From Tetracentron sinense (Eukaryota > Streptophyta > Magnoliopsida > Trochodendrales > Trochodendraceae), in the NCBI GenBank assembly GCA_015143295.1, contig CM026557.1, forward strand, positions 34,791,965-34,855,964: a stretch of 64,000 nt of DNA, written 5' to 3'. The position numbers and the translations under genes are program-made. Below are positions 9,845 through 17,983 of the stretch, in pieces (position 1 is the stretch's first letter; each line of letters starts with the position of its first letter). The notes beneath the pieces are model-generated. The model made no database searches. It had not been told where the DNA came from and was given only the letters and a program-made list of their open reading frames with translations.

Positions 9845-10045
9845 TTAATGTGAATCAAATGATCTAGACCCAAACAACTCATCAAAAAGTATATCTTCAC
9901 GACTGGTTGAAGCTTCTTCCACGTTTTCAAACTCCTCCCGATCAACATCCATGTAATCAGGAATCTCTCTAAGCTGCTCAAGGTTGATTATTTTGGTATC
10001 TCTCTTCTCACGCTCACCACAATTTGCCTCCATCTTCGAATTCAT
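9845..10045 (-). pseudogene. Short ORF inside the hAT-like element, possible transposase C-terminal remnant
   Basis: A 66-residue minus-strand ORF, acidic and hydrophilic (INLEQLREIPDYMDVDREEF, DILFDELF). Its place near the left end of a hAT-like element and its acidic composition would fit the end of a hAT transposase, but no dimerisation motif or catalytic residue is present. I do not recognise the family with certainty. Confidence 0.3.
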
Positions 10046-10369
10046 CCGTGCTTAGGATTCACCAACCATTAGGGATTCAATAATCTAAATTTTGGTTTTA
10101 AAAAACCCATTAAAAAGCTTTTGACTCTAGTTAAGAATTTTAAACCTTAGGGTTCATATTTTTTTAAAAAGCCAAGGTTAGATTGTTGACCCCTAAGGGT
10201 TAGTGAATCTTAACCATGGTTAATAGGGGTTAAGAGAGACACGTGCTAGAACTAAAAATCTCAACGAATTCAAGTTTGGGAATAAGAGAACTAAGTTAAG
10301 TTTACAGACGACATAAACCTTTTTGGTTTTATGTATATTGTGGGGAGGAGCGGTGACTATTATAATCTT

Positions 10370-10680
10370 AGAGTTGAAGTTGAAAGAGAAAGGGACACAG
10401 ACTTGATGGAGAGAGATGGACTAACCTCCCGGCTCCGGCAGCGCAGTGGCTATTACCAAGAGAGATGAAGTTGGGAGAGAGGGAGAAATAGAGGCGCCTG
10501 TGCGCACACCAAAGAGAGAAAGAGAGATTTGTGAGAAAGAGTGAGAGAGAGACCCGCGCACTATACCGCAACAGCGGTGGCTGTTAGAGAGATGAAATTG
10601 GGAGAGAAAAGGAGAACCAGAGACGCCTGTGGGCGCTAGAGAGAGAAAGAGAGAGAGAAACTAACCTTGAAATAGCGGTG
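10370..10680. repeat. GA-rich degenerate tandem duplication
   Basis: Two similar blocks of roughly 140 bp, about 10430-10560 and 10565-10680, share GAGAGATGAA(G/A)TTGGGAGAGA, GGCGCCTGTG(C/G)GCGC and GAGAGAAAGAGAGA. They lie inside the hAT-like element and are probably non-coding or a captured host leader. Confidence 0.5.
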
Positions 10681-11028
10681 GTGAGTTTGTGATTGGTGAT
10701 CCGATGATGCTCAGGCTGGAATCCAAGAAACCAGAATACCAAAGTTACAAAGATGGAAGAAAGCGTGCGTCAGCGTGATTATGACTAATAGAAAGTACTA
10801 TTTGCGTGTAAGTTGTAACTTGTAACATGCCTCATGCGTGAAAATTTATATTATTTACTTTACCGACTAATTCGCAATTGATTCGCCATTTATTCGCGAA
10901 TCAATCGTGTCCGTTCAAACAACCGCGAGTACTTCCGTATGATTGAATCAAATGGGCGAACCAATCGTTTAGCGAATAATACAATTCAATCGCGATTAGG
11001 TCGCGACTTTACTAACTATGGGTATCAT

Positions 11029-11246
11029 CGAGAGTTTTAAATTAGAAATCCACTTCGAAAGTGATTTAAAAGTCTGTAGTAATTCTTCTATTGAGAGGAC
11101 CGCTGTGCCGAGGCGCATGTGCATTAAATGATGGGCACTAGTTGATACTTGGTAGAGAATTAGAAAAACTACTTAGAAAGTGATTTAAGACTCGGTAGTA
11201 TCGACTATTGAGAGGACTGCTCTGCTAAGGCACATATCCATCAGGA
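11029..11246. repeat. Low-copy degenerate repeat
   Basis: Two loose copies of a block of about 100 bp (CACTTCGAAAGTGATTTAAAAGTC...GAGAGGACCGCTGTGCC and TACTTAGAAAGTGATTTAAGACTC...GAGAGGACTGCTCTGC). Related phrases recur at 9095-9190 and 30300-30540, so this is older repeat matter that was present before Tat-A inserted. No gene seen. Confidence 0.45.
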
Positions 11247-11329
11247 CTTTGCTACTGAAACTGCAAAGGGTCGAGACCACATTGAGACCGTGCTTGTGAT
11301 GCACGGATCTCAAAATTTCATTAAATTAA
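11247..11329. mobile_element. Left arm of a stem-loop MITE split by Tat-A
   Basis: Reads GCTACTGAAACTGCAAAGGG...GAGACCGTGCTTGTGATGCACGG...CTCAAAATTTCATTAAATTAA. Its other arm continues at 30233-30295 in inverted form (TTTTGAGATACATGCATCAC, TGCACGGTCTCGG, CTCACTAGCATTTT). Together they make an element of about 146 bp of the same family as 7030-7196. Tat-A sits at the loop. Confidence 0.65.
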
Positions 11330-12627
11330 TGTAGACACCCTATTTTGCATGGGCCTGAGAAAACCCAGTGGTGCCAAGTATTGAGAAAGATGACGAGATC
11401 CGGACTCCGAAAGGTCGAAGATCAAAGCCGAGAACAAAGCCCAAGCCCAAACCAACTCGAGCCCAAGGGGGGGGGGACTTGTTTTTTTAAGCTTGAAATT
11501 AACCCGTGCCCTTTATAAGGGCGCGCCCCTATTTTTTTGCCAAGATTAGTCACGCGCCCTTCATAAAGGCGCGGCGTACGGAAACCTAATTAAAATCTTG
11601 TTTTGCGGGCCAACACGTTTCGGGGTTATTTTTTTTAGTCCCACATCGGAAAAAAAGCGTGAAAATCCTATTGTTTCACCTTATAAAAGGAGCCTTACTC
11701 CAACTCATAACTCATCGGGAAAAAAGGGTGAAAACTCTTGAGAATCGGAGGAGAATCCTTTAGGCTTTCAACTTGAAACCTAGGAGAACTCTGAAAAAGC
11801 CTAGCTTAGCCCCTTTGAGTCCCAGAAATTCCGGCCATCAACCTAGGAGTGATCTTCACCAACTTTGGGGGAAATCTTGGGAGTTCGGATCTCGTCAAAG
11901 CATTCTCTTCTCTTCAACCACTTGGAGCATCTATAAAGGGAAAAGGTATGCCACATCCTCATCCTCTGTTTCTACCCGTCCAAGTCTCTTCTTCCCTCAC
12001 TTTCTCTGAGTAGCTCGGAGATTTCCCTCTTCACGGTTGTGCGGACGAGGAAATCCGGGTGAAGGAAAGGCCGGAAGACCAGATCTTCGACTTCTTTTTA
12101 AGCTTTTCTTTATTATTGTTAGTAGTTTTGTCTCTTTTCCATCCAAATGTAGGCGGGGCCCCTCTTAACTCGGTTGAGGAGGGATGTGTGGCCGTTCGCC
12201 GATTTAGGGAAAAGGGATTTTGCCGCGCAAGTAGAGAGAAACTCACCCTAACTCGGTCGAGGAGGGGTGGCTTTCCAATCTCGAAATAAAAGAAAACAAT
12301 TAGGGATGAAATCGCCTTAACTCGGTCGAGGAGAGGTGGTTTTTCTCGAATAATAAAAAAATAGAAAATAATTTTGAATTAATTTAATGGAGAAAGTTAA
12401 GAGGTAACCGTCGCTCGACGGATGAGGTGGGGTGCCTAACACCTTCCCCAACTCATAAAAGAATCCCCGGACCCATTCTCGGTTTTTATTTAATCGAGGG
12501 TTCTTAATTGTAGGTGACCAATTACACCCAGAATCTTGATTGGTGGCGACTCTAACAGATCTCGGCTTCACATCGGTTGAAACACACGGATGTGGGGAGG
12601 GGATCGACCCGGGCCGGCTATCGCACA
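11330..12627 (+). repeat. Tat-A 5' LTR
   Basis: TATA box CACCTTATAAAAGGAG near 11679-11694. Upstream are two GC hairpins (about 11506-11529 and 11552-11573). Downstream, in the transcribed part, the phrase CTCGGT(C/T)GAGGAG(G/A) is repeated three times (about 12169, 12252 and 12318). Small open frames within the LTR are copied in both LTRs and show no family resemblance. Confidence 0.95.
11506..11573 (+). promoter_or_regulatory. GC hairpin pair in Tat-A U3
   Basis: Two inverted repeats, GTGCCCTTTATAAGGGCGC and GCGCCCTTCATAAAGGCGC, lie about 110-170 bases before the TATA box. In the 3' LTR they recur near 29101-29124 and 29148-29168, with the first arm perfect (GCGCCCTTTATAAGGGCGC). Similar hairpins lie upstream of both antisense genes (24703, 24752 and a variant at about 28371). 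A regulatory role is inferred. Confidence 0.55.
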
Positions 12628-12629
12628 GC

Positions 12630-12648
12630 TGGCGACTCTGCTGGGGAC
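12630..12648 (+). other. Tat-A primer binding site
   Basis: TGGCGACTCTGCTGGGGAC starts two bases after the 5' LTR, the standard position for tRNA priming of minus-strand DNA. A close variant is found at the corresponding place of element B on the minus strand (46745-46764). I have not assigned the tRNA. Confidence 0.8.
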
Positions 12649-13032
12649 ATAGAAGATTCGAGCCTCAATTTAACTTTCTCCACTAAATTAATTTCTTGTT
12701 ATTTTCATTTTTTTATTTATCGTTTTCTTCTGCTTCATCTTTTGCACTATTGTTCACGGCATCCACTTCCCCTCATGTTGTCCGAAACCGGACTTACCCC
12801 CATATTCGGAACTAAGTAGTTGAACGACCGTGGATAGCATCCCGGAAACGGCGACGAAACATTCCGATCCCAATCGTTTTGGATAAAGGAAGTGCACGGA
12901 TCGTGCACGGATATTCTATGATTGTGGGACCTATTTTAGGTGGATATTAGAACCCTACAAACCTCATATAGAGATATTTGTTGAGGACACGTTGCCTTGC
13001 ATGTTTTCTGATGATAGTATTGAATGATGTTA

Positions 13033-13337
13033 ATGTTTAGATTAGTCATCTGTACAATGTTCAACTGAGTGGTGCCGTAAGTCTTTGGTATCCACGCTGG
13101 ATATTACAGAGCAACTACCCAAAAGGCTCAGGCATTAGAACATTCCCTGTTCACTATACTGGTTATCTCCATGCTTTATATTCGAATGTTTAGATTAGTC
13201 ATCTGCACAATGTTCAACTGAGTGGTGCCGTAAGTCTTTGGTATCCGCACTGGATATTACAGAGCAACTACCCAAAAAGCTCAGGCATTAGAACATTCCC
13301 TGTTCACTATACTGGTTATCTCCATGCTTTATATTCG
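13033..13337 (+). repeat. Two-copy tandem repeat of about 155 bp in the leader
   Basis: Both copies read GTTTAGATTAGTCATCTG, CAATGTTCAACTGAGTGG, GGTATCC, then CTCAGGCATTAGAACATTCC and CTCCATGCTTTATATTCGA, with a few substitutions. Confidence 0.85.
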
Positions 13338-13439
13338 AGATTTCTAAGTCTCTGTTAATGGACACTTAGTCGTGAGGAATTTTTCTTTAGCTGAACCTTC
13401 GGACTTCAAAAAAAAAAAAAAAAAAAAAAAAAAGAATGA

Positions 13440-14100
13440 GCCATTGTTTTTAGAAATCCCCTAAGTCCTACGGGCAACCTTGTTAGAGGCTGAAAACCTC
13501 TATCCCGCCATTGTTTTAAAATCCCCTAAGTCCTACGGGCAACCTTGTTAGAGGCTAAAACCCTCTATCCCGCCATTGTTTTAAAATCCCCTAAGTCCTA
13601 CGGGCAACCTTGTTAGAGGCTGAAAACCTCTATCCCGCCATTGTTTTAAAATCCCCTAAGTCCTACGGGCAACCTTGTTAGAGGCCAAAAACCTCTATCC
13701 CGCCATTGTTTTAAAATCCCCTAAGTCCTACGGGCAACCTTGTTAGAGGCCAAAAACCTCTATCCCGCCATTGTTTTTAGAAATCCCCTAAGTCCTACGG
13801 GCAACCTTGTTAGAGGCCAAAAACCTCTATCCCGCCATTGTTTTAAAATCCCCTAAGTCCTATGGGCAACCTTGTTAGAGGCCAAAAACCTCTATCCCGC
13901 CATTGTTTTTAGAAATCCCCTAAGTCCTACGGGCAACCTTGTTAGAGGCTAAAACCCTCTATCCCGCCATTGTTTTAAAATCCCCTAAGTCCTACGGGCA
14001 ACCTTGTTAGAGGCCAAAAACCTCTATCCCGCCATTGTTTTTAGAAATCCCCTAAGTCCTACGGGCAACCTTGTTAGAGGCTGAAAACCTCTATCCCGCC
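13440..14100 (+). repeat. Ten tandem copies of a 66-70 bp unit, each with a hairpin
   Basis: Each unit reads CGCCATTGTTTT(TAG)A, AAATCCCCTAAGTCC, TACGGGCAACCTTG and then TTAGAGG-N7-CCTCTA, an inverted repeat able to form a stem. Units differ by the TTTTAAAAT or TTTTTAGAAAT variant and by single bases in the loop. Ten occurrences of GGGCAACC can be counted. Confidence 0.9.
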
Positions 14101-14314
14101 TTTTGATCTTGACTTATTCTTGAAAAAAAAAAAAAAGAGAAAAAAAAGGAAAAAATAAGCAAAAATAAGTTCGAAGTATTCGTCTCAGTTAAAGGAAAGT
14201 TCCCCATCGAAAGAAGTGTTCATCAACAGAGATTCTTCCCATATTTGATCCTTTTCTTTCTTTCTTATTCTCAGGTTATTCATTATAGCTCCGAGAAGGA
14301 AAGCTCTATCCTCG

Positions 14315-17300
14315 TTGACTCAACCTGTTCGGAGTCCTTACTTCTTAAGATCCAGACAAAACTCTCTTAAAATGGCAGAAGAGCATGAACCTATCCGAAG
14401 CGAGTTCGAATTGAGAACCACAGATGAGTTGTCCGAACTGAGAAGCAACATGCAGAACATGAGTTTGATGATGGAACAGATTCTGGCTCGATTAGACAGG
14501 GGCCCGGATAACCCGGAAGGGTCGAATGATCAACCAAGATTCCCAAGGCAAGCACGGACAGGGGCACCACCACCCCCCCCACCAAATGATCCGGGTCACA
14601 CAGAGGAGCAACCTGTTTATTTTGATCATCCAAAGATGACCCATTACGAAGAAGAAGAATGGCGTCATGAGAATTCAAAAAGTTCATTGGCCACCCAAGT
14701 AGAAAAACTCACAAACGATCTAAGATTGGTTAAAGGGGCGGATCCATTCACTAAGATAGATGTTGACGATCTATGCTTATACTCCGTAACTAACCTTCCA
14801 CCTAACTTCAAAATCCCAGAGTTTAAGCAATACAATGGCCAAGGCTGTCCCATAGCCCACCTGAAACTGTATGGAGGCACTCTAGGGATATATGGGAAAA
14901 ATGAACAGTTGATGCTGCAGCTCTTTCAAATGAGTTTATCCGGAGGGGCACTGCAGTGGTTCTCTGAACTTGATCATTCCAAGATCAAGCGTTGGAGGGA
15001 TTTGGCGGAAAGCTTCGTGGCGCAATACCGGTACAACACAGAGGTAGTCCCTACCAGAATGGATCTCCTTAAAATGGAGAGAAAGACTTCTGAATCATTC
15101 AGGGAACACGCCTATAGATGGCGAGACACAGCCGCGAAGGTCAGACCTCTTATGATGGAGGAAGAGATGGTCAGCACTTTCGTATCAACTTTGAAGGCCC
15201 CATATTATGATCGTCTGGTGACACAGACGAAGCAAGGCTTCGCGACCATCATTCAATACGGGGAAGGCATCGACGAAGGAGTAAAAACAGGTAAGATCAT
15301 GGATCATGCTACGTTTCGTACAGTTATGGACACGTACGCAAATGGGGGACATACTGCAAAGAAGGCCTACACAGGAAATAAGAAAAGAGAGAGTGAGGCA
15401 TCTGGGACAACGACCACTGCATATGGGCAAGTTGCTTATGCTCAACCTACATCCTTCCGATATCCAGCTCCAGTGACAAACCCAGGATTTGTCCAGCCTT
15501 TCCAGGCATCGGCCCCGCAGCATCATCAGCAGCAACAGTATCAGAACCAAGGTCAGGGTCAGAACCAAGGATACCAGCGAAGGTACCGCCATTTAGACCC
15601 CCTCCCTGCACGCCCGTCAGAAATGCTGCGCACTCTGCTGAAGGAAGGAATTGTGAGCCCGGTTGAGCCAGGAGTACAAGATAAGACTTCTAGATTCTAC
15701 AACCCCAATCAGAATTGTGAGTACCATATGAATGCTCCAGGGCATTCCACGGATAGGTGCTGGATATTGAAGCACAAGATCCAAGATCTGATTGAGAGCA
15801 GGAGAATTGTAATCCCACCAGCTCCCTATGGTATTCATCAGAACCCCCTTCCTACTTACAACCACAATGGGGCATCCACCTCAAGGACCGTCAATACCCT
15901 TGAGTGGGACGACCTCGACTTTGATCCATCTCAATTGATCCAGAAACCTGGGGCAAAATTCAGGGTTTACTTCAAGGACCAAAGAGCATCGCTTCCGGTT
16001 AATACTGTAAATGATCAAAAGCCGCCGATCATGTTCAATTGGCCTTCTCCTACTGCCGCTCCCTCTAAACCAATTGTATTCGACTGGCCTACTCCTCCAC
16101 CGGCCCAAGAATCGAAAACGATCGTATTTGATTGGCCTGTCCCTCAAGTTAGTCAAGTTCCAACTCCTAAGCCAATCATATTCGACTGGCCCACTCCACA
16201 ACCTCCTGTGGATTTAAAAAGGATGCCGTTTAACTATAATAACATCCGTCAACCAGAAAAGGGAAAGGCTAAGGGAGCGGTTGCTGACGTGGACAACCTC
16301 AATCGATATGGGCAGGTCTACAGATCCGACCCGTCAAAGGTCAAAGGAAAAGGAAAAATGAACGAGACGGCAATAGAGAAAGAAGTCAGGGAAAGCAGAG
16401 AAAGGGAAGCCCTGGAGTCAAGGGAGGAAGAGAGAAGGGTAAGAGAAAAAGAGGAAGAGAACCGGAAGAGAGAAGAGGAGAGAAAGAATCTGGAAAGGAC
16501 CAGGAGATACAAGGTCAGCGACGAGTCAGTCCTGGAGGCCCTCAAGCAGTCTAAAAAGGCGGAGTATTCAGTTCTTGAGCAAATGAACAAGATGCCTGCC
16601 CAAATCTCAATCCTGGGTTTGCTCTTATCCTCTCAATTACACCGTAAAACCTTGTTAAAAGTACTGGATGAGGCTCAGGTTCCATCAACTATATCTCCAG
16701 AGGAACTGGAAAAAGTGGTCGGTAATATCACGGCCCTCACCACAATAAATTTTGATGAAGAAGAATTAGGTCCTGAAGGGACTAACCATGCAAAGGCACT
16801 ACACATCACAGTGCTATGCAATGAGATGATTGTGGCGAGGGTCTTGATTGACAACGGGTCAGCCTTAAATGTCTGCCCACGAGCCACTATCCAGAGCCTT
16901 GGGATTAGTGAAGAAAACATCAAACCTAACGGGATGACTATCCGAGCTTTTGATAGCTCCAAAAGGCAGGTTGTAGGAGAGATTGACCTAGAAGTGACCA
17001 TAGGTCCACATAACTTTGACATCACCTTTCAGGTGGTAGATATCCCTGCAGCATTTAACCTTTTGCTTGGTCGTCCCTGGCTCCATTCAGCCGGGGCAGT
17101 GCCATCGTCCCTCCACCAGAGGTTAAAATACATTAAGGACGATGAGGTCATCACGATCCTCGCAGAAAACATGCTCTCAATAAGACATCAATCTGATATT
17201 CCTTTCATCGACTTGGAATATCCCAAAGAGGTTCCTGGGTTTCACTCATTTGAGTTCACTTCGGTGAATAGCATACCCAGGATGCGAGGACTAGTGGAGC

Positions 17301-17983
17301 CCGAAGGCATCGATGTCAGTACGATGATAACAAGGATTATGACAAACCAGGGATATATGAAAGGAAAAGGCCTAGGCCGAAACCTCCAAGGGATTACCAC
17401 TCCTTTGGTACCAAAGACCTCACCCCTCAGGTTTGGTTTAGGGTACCAACCAACTGCCAAAGAACAGATTGAAAAATCTAGAGAGCTGAGAATGGCTAAG
17501 CTTGATGGACCTCAGAAAGGCTTAGGAAGGATCCCCCACATCAGGGAAACCTTCCCCTACCCATCTTGCGTCATTCGGCCGGAGTCGGATAGTCAACCCG
17601 GAGATAGAGTTGAATTTGAAGTTGATGAAATATTTGATTTGTCACTTCTCTTCGAAGAAGTGACATTAAATGATTCTGACTCCTCTGCAATGTTTAGCAC
17701 CTCAGGATTACAGGGAACTCCACAGGAAGAAGAGCAGGAAAGATGTGAACAAGAAAGATGTGATGTAATGGTGATTGGTAATCAGCAAAATGATGGACTC
17801 GAAAAGTCAATTCGCCCATTGAAAGCAAATGAATCACTCAAGAATTGGGAAGCGATTTCCCGACGGTGCCCAGCCAACCGCGGTAGGAAGACCGGAATGG
17901 CCCCTGAATCAAGTCTGAAATGGTGCCCTGCCAACCACGGCGAGAATGCCGAAATGGCCATTAAAAAAAAGTTCATTGAATGA
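14315..17983 (+). CDS. Tat-A gag-protease polyprotein with G-patch
   Basis: A 1222-residue ORF. Order: N-terminal region with proline run (to about 100), retrotransposon gag core (about 165-325, with LPPNFKIPEFKQYNGQGCP and GGALQWFSEL), a Q-rich stretch (about 405-425), and a CCHC-like cluster (CEYHMNAPGHSTDRC, about 468-482). Then come four F(D/N)WP repeats (about 569-628), a highly charged coiled coil (about 682-725) and an aspartic protease with LIDNGSALNVCP (about 845-856) and FNLLLGRPW (about 912-920). The protein ends with a G-patch-like motif (GYMKGKGLGRNLQG, about 1011-1024). Gag builds the cytoplasmic particle and the protease cleaves the polyprotein. Protease D-N-G in place of D-T/S-G is common in this lineage. 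No internal stop; the ORF overlaps pol in another frame at 17919-17983. Confidence 0.93.
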   Translation: MTQPVRSPYFLRSRQNSLKMAEEHEPIRSEFELRTTDELSELRSNMQNMSLMMEQILARLDRGPDNPEGSNDQPRFPRQARTGAPPPPPPNDPGHTEEQPVYFDHPKMTHYEEEEWRHENSKSSLATQVEKLTNDLRLVKGADPFTKIDVDDLCLYSVTNLPPNFKIPEFKQYNGQGCPIAHLKLYGGTLGIYGKNEQLMLQLFQMSLSGGALQWFSELDHSKIKRWRDLAESFVAQYRYNTEVVPTRMDLLKMERKTSESFREHAYRWRDTAAKVRPLMMEEEMVSTFVSTLKAPYYDRLVTQTKQGFATIIQYGEGIDEGVKTGKIMDHATFRTVMDTYANGGHTAKKAYTGNKKRESEASGTTTTAYGQVAYAQPTSFRYPAPVTNPGFVQPFQASAPQHHQQQQYQNQGQGQNQGYQRRYRHLDPLPARPSEMLRTLLKEGIVSPVEPGVQDKTSRFYNPNQNCEYHMNAPGHSTDRCWILKHKIQDLIESRRIVIPPAPYGIHQNPLPTYNHNGASTSRTVNTLEWDDLDFDPSQLIQKPGAKFRVYFKDQRASLPVNTVNDQKPPIMFNWPSPTAAPSKPIVFDWPTPPPAQESKTIVFDWPVPQVSQVPTPKPIIFDWPTPQPPVDLKRMPFNYNNIRQPEKGKAKGAVADVDNLNRYGQVYRSDPSKVKGKGKMNETAIEKEVRESREREALESREEERRVREKEEENRKREEERKNLERTRRYKVSDESVLEALKQSKKAEYSVLEQMNKMPAQISILGLLLSSQLHRKTLLKVLDEAQVPSTISPEELEKVVGNITALTTINFDEEELGPEGTNHAKALHITVLCNEMIVARVLIDNGSALNVCPRATIQSLGISEENIKPNGMTIRAFDSSKRQVVGEIDLEVTIGPHNFDITFQVVDIPAAFNLLLGRPWLHSAGAVPSSLHQRLKYIKDDEVITILAENMLSIRHQSDIPFIDLEYPKEVPGFHSFEFTSVNSIPRMRGLVEPEGIDVSTMITRIMTNQGYMKGKGLGRNLQGITTPLVPKTSPLRFGLGYQPTAKEQIEKSRELRMAKLDGPQKGLGRIPHIRETFPYPSCVIRPESDSQPGDRVEFEVDEIFDLSLLFEEVTLNDSDSSAMFSTSGLQGTPQEEEQERCEQERCDVMVIGNQQNDGLEKSIRPLKANESLKNWEAISRRCPANRGRKTGMAPESSLKWCPANHGENAEMAIKKKFIE

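Larger units (their letters stand above)
9205..11020. mobile_element. hAT-like DNA transposon, about 1.8 kb, non-autonomous
   Basis: The 12-bp inverted ends CATAGTTAGTAA (9205-9216) and TTACTAACTATG (11009-11020) are flanked by a perfect 8-bp duplication GGTATCAT (9197-9204 and 11021-11028), as expected for hAT elements. Both sub-terminal regions are rich in short repeated phrases (ATTCGGGTATAATTCGG at left; AATTCGC, ATTCGCGAATC at right), typical of transposase binding zones. It contains a 67-codon minus-strand remnant (9845-10045), a GA-rich block and a nested MITE-like piece (about 10085-10245). It is too short for an active transposase. Confidence 0.8.
12649..14314 (+). other. Tat-A long 5' leader with repeats
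   Basis: About 1.7 kb of untranslated leader before gag. It contains a duplication of about 155 bp (13033-13183 and 13188-13337), a poly-A run (13409-13432), ten tandem units of about 68 bp (13440-14100) and another A-rich run. Long repeat-bearing leaders are usual in Tat elements. No ORF of note. Confidence 0.75.

Noticed and set aside
11773..12289. Small ORFs in the Tat-A 5' LTR, repeated in the 3' LTR
   Set aside because: LTR copies are identical by mechanism, so recurrence is no evidence for coding; no family match.
13440..14100. Regular repeat array, CRISPR-like at first sight
   Set aside because: Units are head-to-tail without unique spacers and lie in a plant retrotransposon leader.
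15185..15592. Minus-strand ORFs within gag-pro and pol of Tat-A (also 15881-16201, 16675-17025, 19814-20152)
   Set aside because: Shadows of the coding plus strand; Leu/Ser-rich, no domains, no own signals.
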